Source: Tridacna crocea | Taxonomy: Eukaryota; Mollusca; Bivalvia; Cardiida; Cardiidae | NCBI GenBank assembly: GCA_943736015.1 | Contig: OX031072.1 | Location: forward strand, 3,003,501 to 3,067,500 | Length of the DNA stretch: 64,000 nt | Direction: 5' to 3' | Part shown: positions 1-11,116 of the stretch, in pieces | Layout of the letters: each line of letters starts with the position of its first letter | How positions within the stretch are numbered: the first letter of the stretch is position 1 | Notes under the pieces: model-generated | Seen by the model: the letters and a program-made list of their open reading frames with translations, nothing else | Databases searched by the model: none | What the model was told of the DNA's origin: nothing | Position numbers and translations under genes: made by a program

Positions 1-473
1 ACATTTACATGTTAATATTAATTGTTGTGTTATTTTTCATAGCATTTCATAATGGACAAATACTTTTTACCAGTACCGCTGTTATTATGCATATCTTTAA
101 ATAGAGTGTCTATATTTAGACTTTTTGTGAACCAAAAAATACCGGGTAGCCGTAAGTTAATGTAGTTACAGTTGTTCATTTAGGCTTTCCAGAGCTGTCT
201 TTCTACACTAAGCATGTTAACACACCAGATGTACCTTCTCAACGGCTTTCGGCATCAACCTTGCACCATCCCACAAAATAAAATGAACAGCTATTTTGGG
301 GCGTCTCCCATAATAGACAACCCGTTGACAAAAAAAAAAAGTCCTTTAAACCTTCAGTAGGAGACAGATTTTCAGACTTGTTTAAATTAGAAGCATTTGC
401 AAGCGAAAACTCAAATGTAGAACAAAGGGTGGGCATCGTCCATGACTGGATGGGAAAACTTTATGGGATAAAG
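1..473. other. No recognisable feature
   Basis: AT-rich sequence with no supportable ORF. The open frame on the minus strand at 239-436 has no recognisable domain and no splice context. Confidence 0.5.
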
Positions 474-474
474 A

Positions 475-562
475 AAAGAAAATGCTCGTTACCAGCATTT
501 TCTCCTTTACGTACAATGTTTTCATAAGCATTTTTCCTCAGGATTTTGACAATAGGGTAGTA
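475..562. repeat. TTAA-MITE fragment
   Basis: A decayed core of the TTAA MITE is seen: an AAATGCT..AGCATTT palindrome flanked by remnants of the AAAGGAG arms. Both TTAA ends are lost. A further scrap with the GCATTTGCAGACGA motif lies at 737-755. Confidence 0.6.
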
Positions 563-773
563 TTGTTTGGCAAGGGTTATTTGACATTCTAGGATCCCCA
601 GAATACCCGTCACATGATATGTTGTTACTATTTTAAGAACTGCACAGTCACGAACTCCTGTCGATAAATAGTGAAATGTCAATCAACAATCCGAAGAGGT
701 CACTAACTCACTGCTTGTAACCAAAAGACAAAATTTCAGAGCATTTGCAGACGAAAAAAAAAAAAGAAAATTG

Positions 774-1003
774 ATTAACCCTTTCCCAAACGGCAAATTT
801 TACACTCTTCCAAACTGAAAGAGTTTACAGACGACAATTTTAACTTTCATAACAATGGCAGAAAATTATCCGAACGGGCAGAAAACACTGCGGGAAATGG
901 AGAAATTGCTCGTTACGAGCAATTTCTCGTTTTCCCACAGTGTTTTCAAAAAGACTTGTACTGCAGACACGTAAAAACAAGGGCTTGTTTGGGAAAGGGT
1001 TAA
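774..1003 (-). repeat. TTAA MITE, GCTCGTTACGAGC-core subfamily
   Basis: Complete 230 bp copy with TTAA at 774-777 and 1000-1003. The termini read CCCTTTCCCAAAC and GTTTGGGAAAGGG. The centre is TTGCTCGTTACGAGCAA instead of the commoner TGCTGGTTACCAGCA, yet the hairpin is preserved. Confidence 0.85.
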
Positions 1004-1357
1004 AAGGATGGAATTTGGCTGTTAGAGCATAGAAAACAGCGTGGATCGGGATTCTTGGCAAAGGATTAGCACTTAGAACTTTAATTCCCCGTCGCTGCAG
1101 AGAGGTGATTACAGAAATTGCCTTCCTCTCTCTGTTTGACCGTCCGTCCCTCCGTCTGACCGTCCATAGCACTTTAGAATTTTTGTTTTGAACCTTGGAC
1201 ATCATGTCAAGCCTGGAAGGTTATTCATTTAACACTGGTTTGTAACATTATGGGTTAAAATTCAGATACCAAGAACTCTAGACTGACGGAGGAGGCGTGT
1301 TTTTCGAGAATCTAATTTTCTCAGATTTTGGCTATTGATGCCTTATTTGCCTGGCTG

Positions 1358-1563
1358 GAAATTTTGGACTTGTCCAAATTGAAAGCATTTACAGACGACA
1401 AAATGAAAATGACTGACAATTTGATATTTGCCTTGTAAAGGGTAGAAAACATTGTGGGAAAAGGAGAAAATGCTGGTTACCAGCATTTTCTCCTTTTCCC
1501 ACAAAGTTTTCAAAATGCTTCTTTCTCAGTGTCGTTAAAAGTCGGGATTGTGTGGTAAAGAGA
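1358..1563 (-). repeat. TTAA MITE, truncated at one end
   Basis: It has the GCATTTACAGACGACAAAAT block, an intact internal palindrome around GGTTACC, and the GGGATTGTGTGGTAAAGAG end. The left terminal ~12 bases and both TTAA sites are missing or mutated. Confidence 0.8.
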
Positions 1564-1688
1564 TAAATAAAGAAATAAACTGCCTTTATCATTGTGTATT
1601 CGGTGTCAATTTCGTCACCTGGCATGAAAAGTACATGTAAGCATTTTAAGGTGTAAGAAATTTGGTTATAAAGTGTTTATGTTAATTA

Positions 1689-3014
1689 CGAGGGGTGATC
1701 ACAAAGAACGTGGACCAGTGCCGGTATTGGAATATTGTTATAAAAAGCGACTTGGAGTGTTCACTATTTTTGAAAATAACCTCCTCTGAGTTCTATGCAC
1801 TTATTCATTCTTGATTTCCATGAGCGAAGCACGTGCAGGAAGGCGTCACGTGACGTTACCATAATGGACCCGGATTTAACGAGGGCTAGCTCCCCTCTGC
1901 TCTCGTAGTGCGTGCCACATAGAGAATCTTTCAAAATAGGTATTAGTCAGAGGACACATTGGGTAAGGACTAAATTATACGGAGCATTGCTAAGTTTTTC
2001 CATGTTTAGATTTGCACAGTTTCCAGTACAAGTGTGGCTCTGTGAGCTAGTGCGTTATTCTGGTGTAAAGTGACGTCACCCTGCAGGACTTCTGGCTAAG
2101 TTTTTCGTACCATGTATTTGAAATTCATCTGAATAGTGTGAGCATAAAACTTAGTATTGACTGTAGCATGTAAAGATTAAACATGATATATAAGAAAAAG
2201 AGAGGAACAGAGATACTTGATATAGATAACTTTGCCAAGTGACTTAGAAAGGTTAGCTTACTAGCGGAATGCGATGTTGAATGTTTCAAAACACTGCTTT
2301 GTTGTTTATATTCAGTGTCGTTACGGTATGCCTATCTTTCATAGCATATAATCATACGATCAGTAAAGTTTGACCCCTCTACCCTAATGCATTCAGAAAT
2401 TTTTTCAAAGATTTCGATCCTAACCGCAATTTTCTCGGGCGTCAGTTGCCGAGGTACCCGCATTGTTCAATTACGCTACACTCCAAGATTCCCTGTCAAA
2501 ATCCGGTGGACATTTCTATATGAAAGGTCAAATGTATAAGCTATTTTCCTGACAGCATCTCGGCGATCTTGTTTTACATGCTGCTCTACAGCTGTTATGG
2601 TTTTGTCTATGACAGATGTTGATAGACGGCCAGATTCAAGGTCATCTTTTACAGTATCGCACCCTTGTCTAAACCAGTCCGATCAATGTACAAATATCAG
2701 ATTTCTTGAGCACAGAGTCCCCTCTAACTGGTTCTAAATCCCTTTTGATTTCCGATAAACACTTTTCGAGTTCGACGTAAAACTTTATGATTACTCCCAG
2801 CTCAAATAAAACGTCGTCCGATATTTCAATCCGCTAATGCGGTATATGACGTCATTAAGATGACGTCATACTTTACCTACCTGAATATAACGACATTTGA
2901 AAGCTTGAGCCAGTTACCAGATAATTGGTGCTCATCTATGCAAAATCTTGTAATTCTGCGTGTAGTAGTTTTCAAAAAAACGAGGTAGTCCACGATCTTT
3001 TTGATCACCCCACG
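1689..3014 (-). mobile_element. mariner-like DNA transposon (decayed)
   Basis: Ends CGAGGGGTGATCACAAAGA and its inverse copy near 2990-3014 form terminal inverted repeats of about 30 bp. They are flanked by TA at 1687-1688 and 3015-3016, the Tc1/mariner target duplication. The minus strand still codes the N-terminal part of a Mos1-type transposase, but the catalytic core cannot be read. About 1.33 kb long, close to the family's usual 1.3 kb. Confidence 0.8.
2331..2676 (-). pseudogene. mariner transposase N-terminal fragment
   Basis: Read on the minus strand, the frame gives WFRQGCDTVKDDLESGRLST, then RDAVRKIAYTFDLSYRNVHR and PRQLTPEKIAVRIEIFEKIS. These are the paired helix-turn-helix DNA-binding region and the linker typical of mariner transposases. 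A stop interrupts it after GNLGV. No DDE/D catalytic motif was found beyond this point, so it cannot encode an active enzyme. Confidence 0.75.
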
Positions 3015-3179
3015 TAAGTGTCAGCCCTATATCTCAGTCTGTATTGAACTCCTTTAGATTGCCTTATTTCTTTGGGCATGGGGCATTGTTTTTTGCACAA
3101 GAATTTACCATGTTACAAAAACAATAGAAATGGGAGTGTACGAATACCAAATGATTCATTAACTTCTTTGCAATAACCG

Positions 3180-3400
3180 CATAACTTTCTACTCTTTTTC
3201 AGAGGACAGAATTTTAGACTTCTCGAAATTTAAAGCATTTGCAGACAACAAATCCAAAATCATGATGAAAATTTAGTAAAAAACACTGAGGGAAAAGGAG
3301 AAAATGCTGGTAACCAGCATTTTCACCTTTTCCCACAGTGTTTTCAAAAGCATTCCTTCCTAGGCTGGTCAAAACTTGGAAATGTGTGGTAAAGGGTTAA
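3180..3400 (-). repeat. TTAA MITE
   Basis: The right TTAA is at 3397-3400 after GTGTGGTAAAGGG. The left terminus is degraded (TTTCTACTC). The core palindrome is intact around GGTAACC. A truncated partner starts in the same right-hand TTAA. Confidence 0.75.
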
Positions 3401-3493
3401 ACTCTTTACCAGACGACAAGATTGTAGACTTAACCAAATTGAAATAGACTTAACCAAAATGAAACAGACTTACCCAAAATAAAGGCATTTACG
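3397..3493 (-). repeat. TTAA-MITE end fragment with local triplication
   Basis: Begins in the TTAA shared with the upstream copy. The GACTTAACCAAAATGAAA segment is repeated three times in slightly different form, suggesting replication slippage inside the MITE end. Confidence 0.6.
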
Positions 3494-3584
3494 TGTATAT
3501 GATACATCAAATATTTCTCAAATGAAAGGTCCTTGAAAGGCGGAAAAATAACAAAGTGTTGTTATATTTATAACAGCCTTCTGT

Positions 3585-3895
3585 CCTTGGGGCCGAGCCT
3601 GGAGCACATTTGCTTGTGTACTGGACTTGAGAACAAGAGGTCGTAGGTTCGATCCCTGGCTTGGCCAATTTCTTTCCATGGATTGGTGATAGTCATTGCG
3701 ATAGGATTCATTCTTCGTCCATCACTGACCATTGTTTTGATGACGGCTGTGTGGGAAAGCAGCCAGTGGCTTGGAATGAATATATAGAACTAGTAAAAGA
3801 GACTTCAGGAAAGCATGGATAGGTGCAATGGCCACCGCAATATAACTGAAATAATGCTGAAAACTACGTTAAAACCATTCAATCAATCAGTCAAT
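3585..3895 (+). repeat. tRNA-derived SINE
   Basis: The 5' part has a tRNA-like B box, GGTTCGATCCC, at about 3648. A conserved body follows (GGATTCATTCTTCGTCCAT, ..GTGGGAAAGCAGCCAGTGG), then an (AATC)n-type tail. Copies at 46,266 and 49,301 share the body and tail. This is a mobile repeat, not a tRNA gene, as there is no cloverleaf. Confidence 0.75.
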
Positions 3896-4020
3896 CTTTC
3901 CCTCGGCCATAACGAGACAGGGTTGTGTGAGTTGGGGTAAAGTAATACTGTTTGATAAGATAGTATCTTTCTTGCCCTCTGCACCATTCTTCTTTATATC
4001 CTTTTCAAAATATTTCTGGT

Positions 4021-4248
4021 TTAACCCGTTACCACACAATCCCTACTATTGACGACCCCAAGAAAGAGGCCTGTAGAAAACATTATGGAAAATGGAGAAA
4101 ATGCAGGTAACCAGCATTTTCTCCTTTTCCCACAATGTTTTCTACCCTTCATAACACAAATTTCAAATTTTCAGTCACTTTTATTTGTCGTCTGCAAATG
4201 CTTTCGATTTGGACAAACCTGAAATTATGTTGTTTGGTAATGAGTTAA
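4021..4248 (+). repeat. TTAA MITE
   Basis: Complete copy, TTAA at 4021-4024 and 4245-4248. The next copy uses the same right TTAA, in opposite orientation. Confidence 0.85.
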
Positions 4249-4472
4249 CTCTTTACCAAACGTCAAATTTACAGACTGGTCCAAATTGAAAGCATTTGCA
4301 GACAACAAAATAAATATGACTGAAAATTTGATATTTTATTTTGGAAGGGTAGAAAACATTGTAGGAAAAGGAGAAAATGCTGGTTACCAGCATTTTCTTC
4401 TTTTCCCACAATGTTTTCAAAAGTCTTTTTTCTAAGGGTCGTTAAAAGTAGGGATTGTGTGGTAAAGACTAA
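4245..4472 (-). repeat. TTAA MITE
   Basis: Head-to-head neighbour of the previous copy with one shared TTAA at 4245-4248. The right end has decayed from TTAA to CTAA. Confidence 0.85.
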
Positions 4473-4476
4473 AGAG

Positions 4477-4702
4477 TTACCCCTTTACCACACAATCCCT
4501 TTTGACGACCCTGAGAAAGAAGCTTTTTGAAAACACAGTGGGAAAAGGAGAAAATGCTGGTAACCAGCATTTTCTCCTTTTCCCAAAATGTTTTCTACCC
4601 CTCACAAAACAAATTTCAAATTTTCAGTTTCTTTTATTTTGTCGTCTGCAAATGCCTTCGATTTAGACAAGCCTAAAATATTGTCGTTTGATAATGAGTT
4701 AA
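4477..4702 (+). repeat. TTAA MITE
   Basis: Third copy of this cluster. The left TTAA is mutated to TTAC and the right TTAA (4699-4702) is intact. The left arm reads CACAGTGGG and the right arm CCCAAAATG, so the outer stem is mispaired. Confidence 0.8.
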
Positions 4703-4778
4703 GGAATGAAGAGAATATTTTGTTTTCATGGGGGTATGGAAAAAAAATCTGATCACACTTTTGTATGAAACCGCTACG

Positions 4779-4891
4779 TGTTAGAAAACATTGTTGGAAA
4801 AGGAGAAAATGCTGCTTACCAGCATTTTCTCCCATTCCTACAATGTTTGTAAAAAGTTCTAAAAGGATTGTGGGAATGTGTTGTACAAGTA
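4779..4891. repeat. TTAA-MITE core fragment
   Basis: Retains GAAAACATTGTTGGAAAAGG, the centre GCTGCTTACCAGC and one decayed end. The other half is missing. Confidence 0.6.
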
Positions 4892-4915
4892 ATCGTATCA
4901 GCATTTATAACTACT

Positions 4916-5143
4916 TTAAACTGTTTACCACCCAATGCTGACACTAACAACCATGAGAAAGAAGCCTTGTGAAAACAATGTGGGAAAGGAGAAAATGCTG
5001 GGAACCAGCATTTTCTCCATTTTCCACAATGTTTTCTACCCTATAAAATAAAAATTGTACCATTTGAGCCACAATGAAATTGTCGTCTGCAAGTGCTTTC
5101 AATTTGAGCACAGCTGAAATTTTGTCGTCTGCTAACGGCTTAA
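4916..5143 (+). repeat. TTAA MITE
   Basis: Full-length copy with TTAA at 4916-4919 and 5140-5143. The right terminus has diverged (GTCTGCTAACGGC). Confidence 0.75.
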
Positions 5144-5382
5144 TCCTGCTGCAGGTGACTTTTGACATCGCCGAACCCGTTTCGACTTGGCGATAAAAGG
5201 TGATATTACACGAATCCCATTAGGAAGGCCTATGCTCAAAATTCATCATGCAAACAAACACTGATAAAAACGTTTGCTCTGAAAATATTTTCTTTTGCAC
5301 TTTCTCGGTGTATGTAGATACCGACGCCCTCTTTCCATTTCTTTTCTACTTTACAAATAAACTCGTAAAGTGTAAGGCAGTT

Positions 5383-5610
5383 TTAACTCATTACCACTCA
5401 ATCCCTACTTTTGACGCCCCTGAGAAAGAAACCTTTAGAAAACATTGTGGGAAAAGGAGAAAATGCTGGTTACCAGCATTTTCTCCTTTTCCCACAATGT
5501 TTTCTACCATTCACAAAACAAATTTCATATTTTCAGTCACTTTTATTTTGTCGTCTGCAAATGCTTTCAATTTGGACAAGCCTAAATATTGTCGTTTGGT
5601 AATGAGTTAA
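5383..5610 (+). repeat. TTAA MITE
   Basis: Complete 228 bp copy, TTAA at 5383-5386 and 5607-5610. The stem arms CATTGTGGG and CCCACAATG match exactly. Open frames across it (to 5610) are MITE readthrough, not genes. Confidence 0.9.
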
Positions 5611-5992
5611 AGGATGTCGTCTGCGCGAGTAGCGCGTATTTATACATGATCGTTTGGGTATTCATAGAGGAACTATTTAGTCACACGTAGGAATCAAGTT
5701 TTGTTTACCTCGCGTATCCAGGGAAAAGCTGCCGGATGCAAGAATTCTCGACCTAGATAAATATCGTAGGCGTTGAAAATCAGTTACTCATACCTGAGGA
5801 CTATGACAGCGGGTTTCACCCGCTGCCAAAAAGCTCTCTAGTTGAATATACTGTTGGATTTTTTTTTTTTTAGAAAACAAATTCAGATAGCAAGTTGAAC
5901 TGCGAACTCGATAAAGATAAAAAATCAGACAGAAAACCATTATGAAATCTCGTAGACATGTTTGTTTACATTATTCTGACTGCAAAGTAGTC
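5611..5992. other. No recognisable feature
   Basis: AT-rich, with a T-run near 5860-5870. No ORF, repeat unit or structured element was recognised. Confidence 0.4.
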
Positions 5993-6173
5993 CCGGTCTA
6001 ATGCAGAGAAATGACCCCCATTACAAAATGACCTACGGTCATTTCTCGAGGTAGAATAATGACCCATGGGTCATTTCTCTACGTCGAGAAATGACCCATG
6101 GGTCATTCCTCTACGTCGAGAAATGACCCGGGGGTCATTTTGTAATGGGGGTCATTTTTCTGCATTACACCGG
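5993..6173. repeat. Fold-back MITE with triplicated GACCCATGGGTC core
   Basis: A 181 bp hairpin. The ends CCGGTCTAATGCAG and CTGCATTACACCGG are inverted copies with one mismatch. The stem continues through GACCCCCATTACAAAATGACC. Its loop side holds three head-to-tail blocks of GAAATGACCCATGGGTCATT type, each itself palindromic, joined by CTCTACGTCGA. No coding capacity. Confidence 0.85.
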
Positions 6174-6715
6174 CACTGCTGATTTTTTTTTTTTTCATGG
6201 AGCTATAAACAAATATTTTCAGCCAAATTTTTTTCAGCCAGTCAGAACTCGCCAATGTTCATGAAAACAATTATGGTAATATTGAATTATTAATTAATCT
6301 CCTCATAACCCTATGTCATAGGTTAGGGTTATATCGTCGAGACTAATGAATACCCACAACATACCGTTTCGAAGAGCAATAATTAGTTTAGAATACCATT
6401 ACTCCCTCTTATCTGGAGCTCTGTCATATTTAGTACATTTTTTTTCATGCCGCCGCAGAAAGCTTTTAACAAAGAACCCGAAAAAAAAGAGGCTGATATA
6501 AATGATATAAAATAGTCAGAGACTGTTTACATGTATTCTATGTATGATCTCTGATTATATTTAACAAATAATGCTAAAAACCAAAGTTTTACATTTTCTT
6601 TAGGTCTAAAATCAGCTTGTTTTGATATATGTAGCTTATAAACTTGTACAAGTATCAAGTTTCATAATCAGTACATGTCTTTCTACCCATGTCAATAAAT
6701 GATTATCTGCTATGT
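6174..6715. other. No recognisable feature
   Basis: AT-rich DNA without a supportable ORF or repeat. Confidence 0.4.
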
Positions 6716-6849
6716 TTAACCATTTACTATGACACAATTTGAGACTTGTCCAAACTCAAAGCATTTGCAGACTACACTATGAGTGTAGCTCAACTCTTTA
6801 CCACACAATCCCAACTTTTAACCCATAACCACACAATCCCAACTTTTAA
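6716..6849. repeat. TTAA-MITE end fragments, tandem
   Basis: A left-end fragment (TTAACCATTTACTATGACA.. GCATTTGCAGAC) runs into two repeats of the opposite terminus, AACC(C)ATAACCACACAATCCC-like, and then into the complete copy at 6846. This looks like repeated breakage or slippage at MITE ends. Confidence 0.6.
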
Positions 6850-7074
6850 CCCATTACCACTCAATCCCTACTTTTGACGCCCCTGAGAAAAAAGCCTTTT
6901 GAAAACACTGTGGGAAAAGGAGAAAATGCTGGTAACCAGCATTTTCTCCTTTTCCCACAGTGTTTTCTAACCTTCCCCGAACAAATTTCAAGTTTTCAGT
7001 AATCTTTATTTTGTTGTCAGCAAATCCTTTCAATTTGGACCAGTCTAAAATTTTCTCATGTGGTAAAGAGTTAA
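6846..7074 (+). repeat. TTAA MITE
   Basis: Complete copy, TTAA at 6846-6849 and 7071-7074. Stem arms CACTGTGGG and CCCACAGTG match. The right TTAA is shared with the next copy. Confidence 0.9.
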
Positions 7075-7218
7075 CGACCCTGAGAAAGAAGCCTTTTTAG
7101 AAACATGTTTTCTACCGGTCCCTTACCAAATTCCAATTTTCCATTCACAATTATTTATCGTCTGCAAATGCTCTCAAGTTGGACCAGTCTGTAATTTTGT
7201 CATTTGGTAAAGATTTAA
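7071..7218 (+). repeat. TTAA MITE lacking its palindromic core
   Basis: Both ends and the GTCTGCAAATGC block are present, but the central hairpin and one arm are deleted, leaving GAAACATGTTTTCTACC. A further core scrap (GACACTGTGGGAAAAGG) lies at about 7247-7287. Confidence 0.75.
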
Positions 7219-7299
7219 TAAGAATTTGTCTTCAATCGGGTAGAAGACACTGTGGGAAAAGGAAAAAATATTGGTAACCAGCATAATGACAGGAACCCC

Positions 7300-7796
7300 C
7301 AATCCACTCTTACCTGACCTTCATAGTACACAGCTTATTCATACCAAAGTTAGACCCAAACACCAGTCCATATTCTTTCATTAATGCAGGAAATGTTCTT
7401 CACACTTTACGAATTCCCCCTTTTTTATGATGCAAGCCAAATATACTCACTGGTCCCTTTTCTTAGTTTAAACAAAATTTAATGAAGTCGTAAAGTGATA
7501 CGAGACGACACTTTACGAATGCCCCTTTTTGTATGATACGAGCCAAATGTACTCACTGGTCCCTTTTCTTAGTTGAAAGGCTACTCCACAGTGCATATTC
7601 TACATAGAGTATGGACATTGGGAGTACAACGTCTATGTACAGGATTTTTAAACTACATTTTACATAAAATGATATTCTTATTTTATATAATGACAGAATT
7701 GGTTCGTGAAACCACTGATTCATAAACATAATTTCGATCCCACATGTTTTTAGATGCATTCAGGTGCATCGTAATGGGTTGACCAGGGTTGTATCG
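7300..7796. other. Possible upstream part of a decayed mariner element
   Basis: A ~95-base segment is repeated in part (ATGATNC(A/G)AGCCAAATRTACTCACTGGTCC at about 7427 and 7535). No readable transposase is seen until about 7797. Confidence 0.3.
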
Positions 7797-8374
7797 GAGA
7801 AACGACCAAAAGAACCCGGCAATTCTACTTACATCACAACAATGCCACGACGTATACTTCATCAACTACCAAGAAAGTACCTGCTGATTGATAGAGTAAC
7901 ACTATTCAGCACCCACCATATTCCCCAGACTCGCAACGTGTAAGTTTTGGGTATTCCCCACCATCAGGCGTTACTGACGCAGTCACTCTTTTGACGACGT
8001 TGATGAACTTCCCATCATGGTCAGGGAATGTATAAGCAACATTCCATCATCAGACTTCAAAAAATGTTTTAATTCGTGGGGACATAGGCATAAAAGGTGC
8101 ATTGAGCATATCGTGGGATAATTTGAATAACCATAACTATTTCAGACGTTTGTAAAGACAAGCTTCTTATTCAGCACATCAAGGTGCCCCGCTCACGTCG
8201 ACTTGACGTTGCTATGGTGACAACACATCATGCGTTTCATGTAACTGCGTTTATTTGTTTCAACCAACCAATAGAATATGGTTGTAGCTATCATTACCGA
8301 AAATCTCATTTAAAAATATTAAAATATAAAAGAATAGCAGCACTTGTCCCGAAACTTTTCGAACACCCCTCGTA
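7797..8374 (+). pseudogene. mariner transposase C-terminal remnant with 3' end of element
   Basis: Frames reading RQFYLHHNNATTYTS, HPPYSPD and CKFWVFPTIRRY then RSHSFDDVDELPIMVREC are the second and third catalytic blocks and the tail of a DD34D mariner transposase. The aspartate of the HHDNA motif is asparagine here. A frameshift separates YSPD from the FW block, and a stop follows RRY. The element's right end is CGAACACCCCTCG at 8360-8372 followed by TA. Clearly inactive. Confidence 0.75.
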
Positions 8375-8458
8375 TATACGAGCATTCGTCATTATACAGG
8401 CAATGGTTATAAGGAAGTGGAATTTGTATATCTTTTCAACCAATGAAAATTTGAGTGT

Positions 8459-8644
8459 TTAACTCATTACCAAACTACGGTATTTCAGGCTTGTCCAAAT
8501 CGAAAGCATTATTTTGCAGATGACAAAATAAAAGTGATTTTTTTTTTTTGTGAAAGGTAGAAAACATCTTGGAAAACAATGTTTTCTAAAGGCTTCTTTC
8601 TCAGGGTCATCAATAGTAGGGATTGTGTGGTAATAATGGGTTCA
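8459..8644 (-). repeat. TTAA MITE with internal deletion
   Basis: The left TTAA (8459-8462) is intact and the right is mutated to TTCA. The hairpin centre is gone: GTAGAAAACATCTTGG is joined to AACAATGTTTTC. Confidence 0.75.
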
Positions 8645-8756
8645 CCAGTAGTTGTCATGGAAACAGGCTGATCCTTGATGTATTATGAAGTTGTTTACAA
8701 TTTTGGTTTTAATGTGCCTAGATGATCAACAACGGTCATCAGCTGCACCTTTGTTA

Positions 8757-10166
8757 AACCCGCCACAACGAACTGGGAAAAGGGGGGGGGGGGAATACTG
8801 GAAATACTGGAAACGCCATGGCTGTAAGTCCGTCCGTTCGTCAGTCTGTAGACAGTTTTGTCCGGAGCATTTCTCCTACAATTTATTCAAGTACTGCTTT
8901 GAAATTTATACGTAATGTTTGGGTACATATGAAATTGTCCATGTGCAATTTTCACAATCTTGCTGCCATTGGTTCCGGAATTATCACCCCTTGAACTTTT
9001 GTCCTTTGCATATTTTAACTTTGGATTTTTGTCAAGAGCATAACTTCCAAAGCTAGGCACTTCAAAATTCGCACACATTTAGATAATATTAAGGAGAAGT
9101 GCAGTGTACAAGAATCATAACTCTATTCCAAATATTTTTTGGGTTACTGCCTTTTCAAAATTTTAACTCTTGATTTTTGTCCGGAGCATAACTTCAAAAG
9201 TATTAAAGGTAGTAACTTCAAATTTCACACACAGCTAGATCACATTGAGGAGGAGTGCAGTCTACAAGAACCATTACCCTGTACGAACTATTTTTGAGTT
9301 ATTGCCCTTTGTAAATTTTAACTTTGGATTTTTGTCCAGGCCATAACTTGCAATGTATTGAAGCTAGTTACTTCAAACTTCACACTCAGATCACATTGTA
9401 CAAGAACCATTACTCTATACCAACTGTTTTTTGAGTTATTGTCCTTTGAAAATTTTAACTTTGGTTTTTTTTGTCAAGGTCATAACTTCCAATGTATTGA
9501 AGCCAGTAACTTCAAACTTCACACCCAGTTAGATTACAGAAAGGCAAAGTGCAGTGTACAAGAACCGTAATTCTATTCCAACTTTTTTTTATTATTGCCC
9601 TTTGTAAATTTTAATGTTTTATTTTTGTCCGTAGCATAATTTCCAAAGTAAAAAAGATAGTAATTTCAAACTTCATATACATATAGGCCACATTAATAAG
9701 ATATGTAGAGTACAAGGACCATTAATCTATTACCACTATTTTAAGAGTTATCCCCCTTCATAAGTTTTAACTTTGGATGTTATCTGGGGTGTAACTTGCA
9801 AAGTACAGAAATTAGTAACTTCAAACTTCATGTACAATTAGATCACATAAAGCAAAGTGCACTTCAGAAGAACCATAACTCTATTCCCATTATTTTTAGA
9901 GTTATTTTCCTTTGTATATTATATTTTTTTGTCTGGGGCATAACTTCCAAAGCATAAAAGCTAGTGACTACAAACTTCATATACAGATAGACCACATTAG
10001 TTACGTGATGTGCATGCAGAGTATTAGAATCATAAATCTATCCCCACTTGTTTGTTTTCTTTGATCTGTTTCTTTTGTACTAAACTATTCTACATACTGT
10101 TACAAAGGACACTTCTGTGACAAGGAGCCGGTGGGGGGTATGATCATGTTTAGTGATAGCTCTAGT
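8757..10166 (+). mobile_element. Pearl-like (HINE-type) non-autonomous element, family 1
   Basis: Starts with a G-rich inverted segment and a TCCGTCCG motif. About eight imperfect tandem units of 140-160 bp follow, each with TTTTGTCC..GGCATAACTTCCAAAG, ACTTCAAACTTCACAC, TGTACAAGAACCAT and TTGAGTTATTGCCC. It ends GTGATAGCTCTAGTT. The same element recurs at 49,741. Open frames in it are repeat readthrough. The Helentron link is inferred from architecture. Confidence 0.7.
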
Positions 10167-10301
10167 TGGCACCACCTTGATGTCTGACAGGTGTGCCATA
10201 CTGCTGCCAAGCTCTAGCAATCAGCTAAACTGCCCATCGAATTTCTGCTTCTGACAATTTTTTTTTATGCTTACCTCCATTTGTATTTGCTATATTTAGT
10301 C

Positions 10302-10701
10302 CATCTTCGCGAGCCAAGTTTACGATCACTACGTGGATCTTGCCTTGGCTGATTGAGCCCGATTTCGAGATTTCTGCGATGCGCCCTCTATAGGATGTTA
10401 GTTAAATAATTATCCCCCTTTACATCATATTTCTAAAAGCAAATTTTTTACAAACCGCTTACGAATACACATGAAGCGATAAGCAGACATCCACGTGGGT
10501 TTCCATGTTTTACCTTCTATTCGAAAGGTAGAGACCTTGTTCTATTTTTATCAAAGATGAAATGTTCCGAGCGATTTCATTCGTTGCAGCTAGAGCTGGC
10601 TGCATTCAATGAAAAAGCGTATCGGGTGAACATAAAAATCAAGCTCGATCCGCCAAGGGTAGTCTCGTAGTGAATCGTCGGCCTTGGCCTGCGAAGATGT
10701 G
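10302..10701. repeat. MITE with ~60 bp terminal inverted repeats
   Basis: Left arm CATCTTCGCGAGCCAAG..ACGATCACTACG and right arm CGTAGTGAATCGT..CTTGGCCTGCGAAGATG are inverted copies over about 60 bp. TTTAGTC flanks both sides (10,295-10,301 and 10,702-10,708), a 7-bp target duplication of hAT- or Mutator-like size. The interior is non-coding. Confidence 0.75.
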
Positions 10702-10709
10702 TTTAGTCA

Positions 10710-11116
10710 AGAAAACTTAAACTTTCAGGCTAAAGTGAAGATGTATGCTGTGCATGTCATATACATTTTACGCAGTACATGAAATATGATGAAAATTGAG
10801 ATCACGGTATTTTATATCTTGGACTTGCACAAAAAAATGCCTGTGATAAAACCTTATTTGTAAACTGGGATATGAATAAGCCTAGCCCCAATACGGGGAT
10901 TTATAATTCCGACATTATTTTTGTGATTGTCTTTCCGCCAGACCCAGTGCGGAGACACAGTCACACAAAAAACAACATCGGAGCAACCCTTCAGACTGAA
11001 GGTAGACTAACCCATATATACAGTTACATATCACAACATACCAAAACCTTACGCAGTTATCTGCCACTTAGCATACTTTGAGTTGTATATTATAAATGAG
11101 TGTTTTTTTGGCAAAG
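10710..11116. other. No recognisable feature
   Basis: Non-coding sequence. Promoter or 5' UTR sequence of the downstream receptor gene could lie here or in the following fold-back, but no start site can be assigned. Confidence 0.3.

Noticed and set aside
5248-5610. 120-codon + strand ORF
   Set aside because: Its second half is MITE sequence and the start lies in unremarkable DNA; similar MITE-core frames recur at every copy.
8757-10166. Regular repeats suggesting a CRISPR array or satellite
   Set aside because: Units are 140-160 bp, diverged and bounded by element ends; eukaryotic context excludes CRISPR, and dispersed copies exclude a simple satellite.
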